Positions 55,409 through 64,000 of a stretch of 64,000 nt of DNA are shown here, in pieces; the first letter of the stretch is position 1, and each line of letters begins with the position of its first letter. Made by a program: the position numbers and the translations under genes. The notes beneath the pieces are model-generated. The model had not been told where the DNA came from. It saw nothing but the letters and a program-made list of their open reading frames with translations, and did not search any database. The DNA comes from Syntrophobacteraceae bacterium (GTDB lineage: Bacteria > Desulfobacterota > Syntrophobacteria > Syntrophobacterales > Syntrophobacteraceae), in the NCBI GenBank assembly GCA_025453975.1, contig JALOPI010000007.1:1-64000 (forward strand). Reading direction: 5' to 3'.

Positions 55409-57818
55409 GGTAGGTCGAGCTCTCCTTTTCCAGGTCGCGGGCCACGGTGATGAGCACCAGATCGATGAGCTTGAGGATCTCATCGCTGGTGAGGCTTTCA
55501 TCCGCTGCGCGCTTCCTGATCCGACTCAGGAATTCCGTGGCGGGGACTTCCCCGCAGACGTCAGCGAAAAGGGGCCGGTACGCCTCCTCGTCCAGGTCGT
55601 AGGCCCCGTCCATGGCCTTCAGGTCTTCTTCGAGAACCACCATGGCTTCCGCCGTGTGCCGCTTCCGGAGGGTGCCCCGGTAGTAGCGCTCGGCCGCCGC
55701 GTTGAATTCCCTGGCCCTGGCCCGCATGGGGGATCGGGCCCCCAGCTCCTCGAGGATGCCCCGCTCCAGCTTTCCGCCCGCGCCGGCTTCTCCCGGGTGG
55801 CTCAGCCTCTCCAGCAGATCCTGGAGGGTGGATCCCAGGTCGAGGAGTCCGACGAGGTCGTCGGCTTCGCGCAGGAGGAGCTGGGCCAGGGCCTTTCGAT
55901 ATTCGGCGTGGTAGACCCTCAGGTACCCCGGATAGCGCCGGCTGAGCCGGACGCGGTCAGTGCCCTGGATGACCTGTCTCAGGAAGCGGTTTCCCGTGTC
56001 CTGCCGCACATAGAACGTGGGGATGCCGATGGCGCCGCCGAAGAAGATCTGTCGCCTTTCGCTCTCCACGCTGGGGTCATCGGGGATGTCGCCGAGGCTG
56101 ACCCGCCCCTCGGCGATGAGCTTGAGGGCGAATCCGGTCACCAGGACCTGGAGGCTGGCCCCATGGCCCAGGTCGTCCAGGAGGGAATGGAACAGGCTGT
56201 AATACCTCCCTTCGAAGCCGCTGAACCCCACCTGGTGCTGCTCGCGAAGGCGGTAGAGCATGTAGAGCGCCATGCGGGAGTCGAAAACCCCCAGCTCGGT
56301 CAGCTCGGCCTTGAGGCGATCCCCGTTGCCAAGACGCCCGTCCAGGGCGGGGCTGCCCTCGGTGCTCATGAGGGCCACGAAATAGTCGATGAGCCGGAAG
56401 TCGGGCACCAGGTCGCCCTTGAGGTTGAGGACCCACGCCAGGGCCCGGTCCAGCCACTCGGGGCCGAATGGGGTCACGGCGCAGCCGAGAACGCGCAGGC
56501 TCGCCTTCTTTTTCCAGCGTCTCCAGATCATGCGCAGGTGGGTGTAGTCCAGCTCGTGAGGGAGGAATCCCAGGGCCTTTTCCGGATGGAAATCGCTGAA
56601 GTCCATGCGGTAGGGGGCGGCGCTGTAGGAGCCCACGAAAAGCGGGAGAAAGTGCTCCACCACCTTGATGATCAGGTCGCCGAGGGTCTTTTCGTCAGCC
56701 CGTGTGAATCCGGAGGAGCCGTCCTGGAGAGCCAGGGTCAGCTTGCGGCTGCCCAGGCTCAGGTGGGTGCCGTTGTTGGCCAGGCTGATGTTGGAGAGGT
56801 TGGGGAGCACCACCAGATTGCGGGTGATGATCCCCGCCTCGCGCAGCTTGGCGATGGCGTTGAGCTGGCTCCGGCTCAGGACCTGGTGGCACAGGCCCAT
56901 GTACCGGTGCTTCTCTTCCCCTCGGTCCCACCCCGACAGGCAGGGGCTCATGAATAGCTCCCGGTAGAAGGCGTCGGAGATGGAGTCGTTGAGCTCCTTC
57001 TGGCGTATGGGCGGATGCGGCGCGAAGTAGACCAGGACTTCCTGGCCGTTGGAGCGCAGCTCGAAGCGCTCGTTGGCGTACTGGACCAGGAGCTGGGTCA
57101 GGAGAAACCGTTTGGAGGTCTCCCGGGCGATGGCCCGTCCCATCCCGCGATGCGGGTGGAGTCCCACGGGGTGAAAGGAATAGGTTTCGGGCGAGGTGTT
57201 GTCGTTCAGGAAGTGAGCCATCAGGCGTAGCCCGACCTCGCGCATCCGGGGCGGCAGGTCTTCCTGGGCGCCGACGGCGTCGGCCAGGGACAGCTTGAGG
57301 AGGTAGCTGATGGGGATCCTCAGGATGTGCTCGCCGTCTTCGTGGAGAAGAAACCGGTCCAGGTCCGATCGCTGACCCATCTGGGGATCGCGCTTGTCGG
57401 CCAGCAGATCGGTGTCCAGGACCTGCCGGGCCAGGGGGGTGAGCAGCCGGAGCGGAAATCGCACCCAGCTGTTTTCCCAGACTTTTTCCCTGTTCTGGCT
57501 CAGGGTGCGCTCGAGATGGCTGACGACCTGACGGGAGGTGTCGCCGGCCGAGGCTCTTCGCATGAGGTGGGAGAACGTGCTGGAGCCAGCGATGGTCAAG
57601 GGCAGGTCCACGGTGTCCCGCTCTCCCCGGACGGCTACCTGGAGCTCGTTCTCCGTCCCGGCGGTGACGTCGTTCAGTGAGAAGGGCAGCGATTCCGAGA
57701 GGCGGTGGGACGGGGTGTGGCCGATTCCGAGCTTCTGGAGGATGGACTGGATGGACGGGGTGGCCTTGCGAGCCGCACCCCAGCTCCTCTCCCATTCCGA
57801 TCTTTTATGGCGGATCAT
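55350..57818 (-). CDS. large protein of unknown function (822 aa)
   Basis: Long ORF (MIRHKRSEWERSWGAARKATPSIQSILQKLG...) with normal protein composition; 3' end overlaps the PSD-like gene by ~59 bp. Confidence 0.8.
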   Translation of the reverse strand: MIRHKRSEWERSWGAARKATPSIQSILQKLGIGHTPSHRLSESLPFSLNDVTAGTENELQVAVRGERDTVDLPLTIAGSSTFSHLMRRASAGDTSRQVVSHLERTLSQNREKVWENSWVRFPLRLLTPLARQVLDTDLLADKRDPQMGQRSDLDRFLLHEDGEHILRIPISYLLKLSLADAVGAQEDLPPRMREVGLRLMAHFLNDNTSPETYSFHPVGLHPHRGMGRAIARETSKRFLLTQLLVQYANERFELRSNGQEVLVYFAPHPPIRQKELNDSISDAFYRELFMSPCLSGWDRGEEKHRYMGLCHQVLSRSQLNAIAKLREAGIITRNLVVLPNLSNISLANNGTHLSLGSRKLTLALQDGSSGFTRADEKTLGDLIIKVVEHFLPLFVGSYSAAPYRMDFSDFHPEKALGFLPHELDYTHLRMIWRRWKKKASLRVLGCAVTPFGPEWLDRALAWVLNLKGDLVPDFRLIDYFVALMSTEGSPALDGRLGNGDRLKAELTELGVFDSRMALYMLYRLREQHQVGFSGFEGRYYSLFHSLLDDLGHGASLQVLVTGFALKLIAEGRVSLGDIPDDPSVESERRQIFFGGAIGIPTFYVRQDTGNRFLRQVIQGTDRVRLSRRYPGYLRVYHAEYRKALAQLLLREADDLVGLLDLGSTLQDLLERLSHPGEAGAGGKLERGILEELGARSPMRARAREFNAAAERYYRGTLRKRHTAEAMVVLEEDLKAMDGAYDLDEEAYRPLFADVCGEVPATEFLSRIRKRAADESLTSDEILKLIDLVLITVARDLEKESSTYHEIPASPPDGAPVCRTANR

Positions 57819-57915
57819 GAAGGCCTCATGGCGGCTCAGCCGTGAATGCCCTCCGGCGGCGGCGACGGAGGCGGGTGAAAGAGATTATGGGGGCCGACGC
57901 CGTCGGGTCGGCAGC

Positions 57916-57951
57916 TTCCGCGTGAAGGTTACCTTCGCCATGAAGCTTACC
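57916..57951. repeat. 18-bp tandem direct repeat (2 copies)
   Basis: TTCCGCGTGAAGGTTACC / TTCGCCATGAAGCTTACC, 14/18 identical, in the divergent intergenic region. Confidence 0.7.
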
Positions 57952-57970
57952 GCGGCGGGATGCTCCCAAT

Positions 57971-58003
57971 GTGACGATGGAGTGACGATTGAGTGAAGAT
58001 TCC
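57971..58003. promoter_or_regulatory. three 11-bp tandem repeats, Pho-box-like architecture
   Basis: GTGACGATGGA-GTGACGATTGA-GTGAAGATTCC; on the minus strand CTTCACT-CAAT-CGTCACT-CCAT-CGTCACA (7-bp units, 4-bp spacers). Confidence 0.5.
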
Positions 58004-58281
58004 GCCGCTGACTGCCAACCGGCCGTGGCTCGAATCGGGCGGGACGCGGGGTCCACGCGGGGGGAAGATCCGCGGTGCTCTCCCGTGAGCCTCCCGCGGC
58101 GGCCCCATGGGCCTTGACACCCGGCGCCAAATCCAATAATCCATAAAACGAGCTCAATTCACACCGGGATGCGAGTGGCGGTCGGCATGGCTCCGGCAGC
58201 TCTCCAATCCTTCCTTCCCAGCATGGAAGCAGCCCGGCCTTGGCCGGATGCGACCGGATTTCCAATGGAGATCGCCTCCAG

Positions 58282-61251
58282 ATGAATCGGCGCACTTTTC
58301 TCAAGATTGTCGGCTCGGGGAGTATATCGTGCGCGGCCGCCTGCACTCCCGACCCCTATGGGGGCTCCCGTCCGGACAAGACCCTGCATTCCGCCGTGAA
58401 CGCTCCCGAGGACATGGTGACCGGCGCGCCGACCTGGTATGCGACGACCTGCCGCGAATGTCCCGCGGGCTGCGGCGTGCTGGCCAAGAATCGCGAGGGC
58501 CGGGTCATCAAGCTCGAGGGCAATCCGCTCCATCCCATCAACGAGGGAAAACTGTGCATGAGGGGTCAGGCCGCCCTGCACGGCGTCTACCACCCGGACC
58601 GGCTCAAGACGCCCCTCCTGAGGGAAGGCAAGACCTGGCGGCCCTTGAGCTTTCCCGAGGCCCAGGCGATCCTCGACGCCAGGGTGGCGGAAGCCGCCCG
58701 AAAGAAACCCGGCGGCGTTCGAATGCTCACGGAGGTGGTGGGTGCAGCGCAGCTGAAGCTCTTCACCGACGCCCTGGCGATCTGGAATTCCCCGGCGCCC
58801 GTGGTGTTCGAGCCTTTCGCCCACGAGACCCTCAAGGCGGCCAGCGATGCCGTATTCGGAGTGAATGGGCTTCCATCCTACAGGATCCAGGATGCGGATC
58901 TCCTGGTCTCCTTCGGAGCCGATTTTCTGGAGACCTGGCTGTCACCCGTCGAATACGCCCGTCGCTTCAAGGCCATGCATGCCTTGAGCGGGAGCGGGGC
59001 CAAGGGGCTGTTCTTCTGTGTCGCGCCCTTCCAGTCCCTCACGGCAGCCAATGCCGACCGCTGGCTGGCCTGTCACCCGGGGAGCGAAACGTTGCTGGCC
59101 CTGGGCCTGGTGCACAAGGCCCTTCGAACGGGCCGCGGGGTGGGGCTGCCCCAGGCATGGCTCCAGGAGCTGGACGCTGTTTCGGCTCCCTTCACCAGGG
59201 AAGTGGTGGTGGACCGTGCGGGGGTCTCCCGCTCGGACTATGAGAATCTGGCTCACGCCCTGATGCGCGCCGAGCGTCCCCTGGCGCTCGGCACGGGAGC
59301 CGCGGCCTCGGGCTCACACGGCGCACAGACCGACCTGGCCGTCAACTGTCTGAATCGGCTCCTGGATCCGACCCTGGCCCGGATCGATTTGGACCGGCGG
59401 CATCGGGTGGAGCTGGCCGCGCCGAGATCCGGGGTGACGGCCTTTTTCGAGTCCCTTGAGGAAAAGCCGGCCGACGTGCTGCTCCTCCACAATGTCAACC
59501 CGGTCCACGCCATGCCGGGCGTTGGCGCCGTGGAGGCGGTGCTCGGGAGCCGGGCCACCTTCGTGGTCTCCTTCAGTGCTTTCATGGATGAGACGGCCGA
59601 GCAGGCAGACCTGGTCTTCCCCGTTCGTTCATGGCTCGAATCCTGGGACGAGTATGCCGGCAAGGGTGGCCTGGTGTCGACTCTGCAGCCGGCGATGGGT
59701 AAGCTCACCGACGCCCCCCATGTGGGCGATGTTCTCCTGGCCGCGGTCCACGGAAAGGGGCTGAAGGAGGGCGAATCGAAGGCTTTCCTGGTCTCGCGCC
59801 TCGTGGCCGAGGGAGCGGTCCGGGACGAGATGCGCTGGCTCCAGACCCTCCAGCACGGCGGCAGTTTCCAGGGGGATGGGGCTCTGACTCCGTCCGGCGC
59901 GGGGCTTCCCCAGCCGGATCCCTCACGCCTGGAATCGCTGAGGAGAGTCCTCGAGGCCGACCGCGGGGGATTCACCTTCATCGCGGCGCCTTCCATACGA
60001 TTTTACGACGGGCGCGGCGCCAACCGCCCGTGGCTCTGCGAGGTGCCCGACCCATTGACCCGCGTGGCCTGGCAGACGCCCGTCCTGGCGAATCCCGAAA
60101 CCCTGAGCGCCGAGGGGCTCAAGGCGGGGGACCGGGTGCGGATTGTGCTCGGCCAGGCCCGGATCGAAGCCCCCGTGTACGACGCTCCCGGAGTCAAGGC
60201 AGGTGTCCTGGTCATGAGCATCGGCCAGGGGCACTCGGCCTACGGCCGCTACGCCCGGGGGCAGGGGGTGAATCCCCTCGCCCTCCTTCCCGGCGAGATC
60301 GACCCGGCCAGCGGCGCGCCGACTCGGGTCGTCCCGGGAGTCGGGCTCAAGCCGACGGGGCAGGCGGACGTCCTGGCCCGCACCGACGGGTCCCGCATTC
60401 CCCATGACCGCAAGATCGTCCTGTCGGTTTCCGCGGCCAGGCTGGAGGAGCTGAGGCAGCCACGACCGGCGGGGCTCACCATGTGGGACTTTCCCCTGAC
60501 GCTGCCCCTTCCCGAGGGCTACGATCCCAAGCGGGATTTCTACCCGCCCCACGACCACGACCAGTACCGCTGGGCCATGACGGTGGACCTGGACCGGTGC
60601 ATCGGCTGCGGTGCCTGCGCCGTGGCCTGTTACGCCGAGAACAGCATCGGCATCGTGGGCGAGGAGCGGATACGGCAGGGCCGCGAGATGGCCTGGCTCA
60701 GCGTGGAGCGCTACCTGGACCCCGACGACGCCACGCGGGTGACTTTCCTCCCCCTCATGTGCCAGCACTGCGACAACGCCCCCTGTGAATCGGTCTGCCC
60801 GGTCTACGCGCCCCATCACAACAAGGAGGGCATGAACAACCAGATCTACAACCGGTGCATCGGGACGCGGTTCTGCTCCCAGAACTGTCCCTACAAGGTT
60901 CGCCGGTTCAACTGGTTTTCCTGGGAGTGGCCCGAGCCCATGGAGATGCAGCTGAACCCCAATGTGACCGTGCGGTCCAAGGGGGTCATGGAGAAGTGCT
61001 CCTTCTGCGTGCAGCGCATCAAGGAGGCTCACGGCTGGGCCAAGAACGAAAAGCGGAGCATCCGCGACGGGGAGGTCATGCCGGCCTGCGTGCAGACCTG
61101 CCCGACGGGGGCCCTGACGTTCGGGAATCTCATGGATGGGGAGAGTCGTGTACGGAAGCTGGCGGACGATCCCAGGGCCTACCAGATCATGGGGTACCTG
61201 AACACCAAGCCCGCCGTGATCTATCTGCGGAAGGTGGTCCAGGAGGTCTGA
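58282..61251 (+). CDS. actB: alternative complex III subunit B (molybdopterin oxidoreductase-like fused to Fe-S protein)
   Basis: TAT-like MNRRTFLKIVGSGSISCAAAC; TTCRECPAGCGVLAKNREGRVIKLEGNPLHPINEGKLCMRGQ; C-term ferredoxin module DRCIGCGACAVACYAEN..CQHCDNAPCESVCPV..GTRFCSQNCPYKVRRFNW. Confidence 0.88.
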   Translation: MNRRTFLKIVGSGSISCAAACTPDPYGGSRPDKTLHSAVNAPEDMVTGAPTWYATTCRECPAGCGVLAKNREGRVIKLEGNPLHPINEGKLCMRGQAALHGVYHPDRLKTPLLREGKTWRPLSFPEAQAILDARVAEAARKKPGGVRMLTEVVGAAQLKLFTDALAIWNSPAPVVFEPFAHETLKAASDAVFGVNGLPSYRIQDADLLVSFGADFLETWLSPVEYARRFKAMHALSGSGAKGLFFCVAPFQSLTAANADRWLACHPGSETLLALGLVHKALRTGRGVGLPQAWLQELDAVSAPFTREVVVDRAGVSRSDYENLAHALMRAERPLALGTGAAASGSHGAQTDLAVNCLNRLLDPTLARIDLDRRHRVELAAPRSGVTAFFESLEEKPADVLLLHNVNPVHAMPGVGAVEAVLGSRATFVVSFSAFMDETAEQADLVFPVRSWLESWDEYAGKGGLVSTLQPAMGKLTDAPHVGDVLLAAVHGKGLKEGESKAFLVSRLVAEGAVRDEMRWLQTLQHGGSFQGDGALTPSGAGLPQPDPSRLESLRRVLEADRGGFTFIAAPSIRFYDGRGANRPWLCEVPDPLTRVAWQTPVLANPETLSAEGLKAGDRVRIVLGQARIEAPVYDAPGVKAGVLVMSIGQGHSAYGRYARGQGVNPLALLPGEIDPASGAPTRVVPGVGLKPTGQADVLARTDGSRIPHDRKIVLSVSAARLEELRQPRPAGLTMWDFPLTLPLPEGYDPKRDFYPPHDHDQYRWAMTVDLDRCIGCGACAVACYAENSIGIVGEERIRQGREMAWLSVERYLDPDDATRVTFLPLMCQHCDNAPCESVCPVYAPHHNKEGMNNQIYNRCIGTRFCSQNCPYKVRRFNWFSWEWPEPMEMQLNPNVTVRSKGVMEKCSFCVQRIKEAHGWAKNEKRSIRDGEVMPACVQTCPTGALTFGNLMDGESRVRKLADDPRAYQIMGYLNTKPAVIYLRKVVQEV

Positions 61252-61287
61252 TGGATCGCGGGAAACGTTTTCCACGGGGGACGCGCG

Positions 61288-62625
61288 GTGTGCGCGGAGA
61301 AGAATGACATGTCGCAGCTGACTTTCGGCGAGATCGATCGAACCGTCCTCGATACCCTCGAGCCCCCCGGGCGGGCCTATTGGGCGACCCTGGGGCTCCT
61401 CATGGTCGGGGTCCTCATCGGAGCCTCCTGCTGGGCCTATCAGATCGCCGTGGGCATCGGGGTGGGCGGTCAGAACGTGCCGGTGGCCTGGGGGACGTAC
61501 CTCATCAACTTCGTCTTCTGGGTCGGGATCGCCCATTCGGGGACGCTCATTTCGGCCATCCTGCACCTGCTTCGGGCGGGATGGCGCAACCCCATCGCCC
61601 GGGCCGCCGAGACCATGACGGTTTTTGCCGTCTGCATCGCGGGTCTTTTCCCCTTCATCCACCTGGGCCGGGTCTGGGTGGTCTACTACATGCTGCCCAT
61701 ACCGACCCAGCGGACCTTGTGGCCCAACTTCCAGTCTCCTCTGCTTTTCGATGTGGTGGCCATCAGCACCTACCTGACGGTGAGCGCGCTGTTCTGGTAC
61801 ACGGGGCTGCTTCCGGACCTGGCGCGGGTGCGGGACGGCGCCGAGGGCCCGCGCAAGCGGGTGTTCACGGTCCTGTCCCTGGGGTGGACGGGGGCTCACG
61901 AGCAGTGGCGCCACTACACGCGGATCTACCTGTTCTTCGCGGCCCTCGCCACGCCTCTGGTGGTTTCGGTGCACAGCGTCGTCTCCTGGGACTTCGCCCT
62001 GGGCGTCGTGCCCGGCTGGCACACCACCATCTTCGCCCCCTATTTCGTGGCCGGCGCCATTCATTCGGGCCTGGCCATGGTGCTGACCCTCATGATCCCC
62101 CTGCGCCGGATCTTCCGCTACGAGCGGATCATCACCCTGCATGTTCTGGAGAGCGTCGCCAAGACCATCATCTTCACGGGGCTCATCGTGGGATTCGCCT
62201 ACGGCACCGAGTACTTCATCGCCTGGTACAGCCGCAACGTGGTGGAGATGGAGACCTTCCGCTGGAGGGCGACGGGGGACTACGCCTATGGCTTCTGGAT
62301 CATGGTGAGCTGCAACGTCCTGGCTCCGGTTCTCTTCTTCTTCAAAAGGATCCGGACTTCACTGCCCTGGCTTTTCGGCGTTTCCATCGTCGTGAACATC
62401 GGCATGTGGTTCGAGCGGTTCGTCATCATCATCGGGAGCGTGGCCCACGACTTCCTGCCCCATGCGTGGGGACTCTATGCGCCGACCTGGGTGGAATTCG
62501 GCATCATGGTGGGGAGCTTTTCCCTGTTTTTTGTCCTGTTTCTGCTCTTCTGCAAGCATCTGCCCTCCGTTTCCATGACGGAAATGAAGGAGACTCTGAC
62601 CGAGGGTGGGGGACATGGCCACTGA
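61288..62625 (+). CDS. actC: alternative complex III NrfD/PsrC-like membrane subunit
   Basis: NrfD-like TM protein: WAYQIAVGIGVGGQNVPVAWGTYLINFVFWVGIAHSGTLISAILHLLRAGWR. Confidence 0.9.
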   Translation: MCAEKNDMSQLTFGEIDRTVLDTLEPPGRAYWATLGLLMVGVLIGASCWAYQIAVGIGVGGQNVPVAWGTYLINFVFWVGIAHSGTLISAILHLLRAGWRNPIARAAETMTVFAVCIAGLFPFIHLGRVWVVYYMLPIPTQRTLWPNFQSPLLFDVVAISTYLTVSALFWYTGLLPDLARVRDGAEGPRKRVFTVLSLGWTGAHEQWRHYTRIYLFFAALATPLVVSVHSVVSWDFALGVVPGWHTTIFAPYFVAGAIHSGLAMVLTLMIPLRRIFRYERIITLHVLESVAKTIIFTGLIVGFAYGTEYFIAWYSRNVVEMETFRWRATGDYAYGFWIMVSCNVLAPVLFFFKRIRTSLPWLFGVSIVVNIGMWFERFVIIIGSVAHDFLPHAWGLYAPTWVEFGIMVGSFSLFFVLFLLFCKHLPSVSMTEMKETLTEGGGHGH

Positions 62626-63133
62626 AACGTACGTGATGGGGGTTTTCCAAAGGGAAAGCGAGGCCGTGGCCGCCGTGAGGGATTTGAGGGTATCATCCTC
62701 CTGGCCGGTGCTGAGAGTTCACAGCCCCATTCCCAGCCACGCGCTTGCCGAGGTCATGCAGGTCAGGAAGAGCAGGGCCGGATGGTACACGCTGGTCGGG
62801 GGAATCATCGGGTTTTTCAGCGGTTTTTCACTGGCCATCTTCACCGCCACACGCTGGAATCTGATCGTCGGCGGGAAGCCCGTTGTGGCGCTGGTGCCCT
62901 TCGTCATCGTGGGATTTGAGTTCACCATTCTATTTGCGATCTTCGGCAACCTCATCGGATTCCTGCACCAGTCGCGACTGCCGCGGCTCCAGAATCTGGA
63001 GACGTACGATCCCCGCTGTTCGGGGGAGCATTTCGGCGTGCTGGCCTCCTGCGTGCCCGACGATCGGGAGCGGCTGGCGGCATTTTTCCGGGAAAAGGGA
63101 GGGGATGCGCGCGTTATGGATGGCCCTGTCTGA
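62615..63133 (+). CDS. actD: DUF3341 (ActD-like) membrane protein
   Basis: YVMGVFQRESEAVAAVRDLR..., SRAGWYTLVGGIIGFFSGFSLAIFTA.., FEFTILFAIFGNLIGFL. Confidence 0.85.
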   Translation: MATETYVMGVFQRESEAVAAVRDLRVSSSWPVLRVHSPIPSHALAEVMQVRKSRAGWYTLVGGIIGFFSGFSLAIFTATRWNLIVGGKPVVALVPFVIVGFEFTILFAIFGNLIGFLHQSRLPRLQNLETYDPRCSGEHFGVLASCVPDDRERLAAFFREKGGDARVMDGPV

Positions 63134-63152
63134 AGGGGGTTGAGTCGCTCCC

Positions 63153-64000
63153 GTGCTGCCCGATGCCAGCAACCTGAACCGTTTCTATTCCGAGACGACC
63201 GTCATGCCCAAGAAGATACCCTGTTGGATGCTGTTTGCGCTCCTCACCGTCGTCGGCTTCGCCGCCTTCCTTTACGGCGCTACCAGCGAGGGGGCGGGCC
63301 GGGCCTGGCAGGCCTATCTCATCAACTTCCTCCTCTGGTCGGCCGTGGCTCAGGGGGGGCTGCTGTTTTCGGTGGTCATGACGACGGTCGGGGCCCGCTG
63401 GGCGGGTCCCCTGGAAGGGCTCTCCCAGGCATTCGCCGGCTTCTTTCCGGTCTCGCTGCTGCTCTTTCTGCTCCTCTTCCTGGGGGGCTCCCATGTCTTT
63501 CCCTGGATGCACGATCACCACCTGCACGGCAAGGAGATCTGGCTCAACGTGCCCTTCCTCTTCACGCGGGACAGTCTCGGCCTCGGGGCTCTGTATCTTC
63601 TGGGCGCCGCATACGTCTACCACGCGCTGCTCCTGAAGCTGGGCCCGGAGCCGGGAGGCGGGGGACCGCTTCGATCGTTCTTCAACCGCCTCCGGGGGGA
63701 TGGACCGCTGGATCGCGAACGCATCGCAGGGCGCATGAAGGCCATCGGCATTGGCTACATCCTGGCTTTCGCCCTGGTCCTGAGCCTCATCGGCTACGAC
63801 CTGGTCATGGCCGCCGACCCCCACTGGGTGTCGACGCTGTTCGGGCCGTACACTTTCGTGAAGGCCTTCTACGTGGGGCTTGCGGGACTCATCATTTTCG
63901 CGTCGGTCATGCACCTTCAGCCGGACAGCGGGTTTCGACTGGCCGAGTCCCAGTTTCACGACGTGGGGAAGCTCTTCTTCGCCTTCTGCCTGGTCTGGGC
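63153..64000 (+). CDS. actF: alternative complex III ActF-like membrane subunit (runs off right edge)
   Basis: GTG start; MPKKIPCWMLFALLTVVGFAAFLYGATSEGAGRAWQAYLINFLLWSAVAQGGLLFSVVMTTVGARWAGPLEGLSQAFAGFFPVSLLLFLLLFLGG...; open to 64000. Confidence 0.78.
   Translation, partial: MLPDASNLNRFYSETTVMPKKIPCWMLFALLTVVGFAAFLYGATSEGAGRAWQAYLINFLLWSAVAQGGLLFSVVMTTVGARWAGPLEGLSQAFAGFFPVSLLLFLLLFLGGSHVFPWMHDHHLHGKEIWLNVPFLFTRDSLGLGALYLLGAAYVYHALLLKLGPEPGGGGPLRSFFNRLRGDGPLDRERIAGRMKAIGIGYILAFALVLSLIGYDLVMAADPHWVSTLFGPYTFVKAFYVGLAGLIIFASVMHLQPDSGFRLAESQFHDVGKLFFAFCLVW

Noticed and set aside
59923-62142. 739-aa minus-strand ORF
   Set aside because: Antisense to actB/actC; composition typical of GC-rich shadow frames.
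1-64000. CRISPR arrays, rRNA operons, intact prophage
   Set aside because: No regularly spaced repeats, rRNA sequence or structural phage genes seen on either strand.

Overview
GC-rich bacterial chromosomal window, probably Desulfobacterota/Syntrophobacterales-like by gene content (taxonomy is inference). Most of it is ordinary chromosome: an MMPL/HpnN-like transporter end plus class III aminotransferase, rhodanese-rubrerythrin, HDAC-like and LhgO genes, tRNA-Trp, a biotin carboxylase plus divergent carboxyltransferase pair, xerC/D, a DHH-CBS-CCA nucleotidyltransferase, trpS, a pseudouridine synthase, a lone phnM, a DUF4178/DUF350/YbjN-like/PspA membrane-stress cassette, a Pho-box-led pstSCAB-phoU-arsC cluster, tupBC, and an alternative complex III (act) cluster running off the right end. 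Most interesting accessory regions: (1) ~8.1-12.2 kb, which looks like a decayed integron-type cassette array, with attC-like imperfect palindromes, a DUF4160/DUF2442 cassette, an integrase remnant and no visible intI; (2) 48.9-52.9 kb, an overlapping two-gene unit of a ComEC-like MBL hydrolase and a 966-aa CHAT (caspase-like) protein, a candidate conflict/defence module; (3) 53.3-57.8 kb, an 822-aa unknown protein with a phosphatidylserine decarboxylase-like and an Lgt-like membrane protein, preceded by 11-bp tandem repeats resembling Pho-box architecture; (4) a PHP-glycosyltransferase fusion next to the pst operon. All family calls come from reading motifs; no database search was run.
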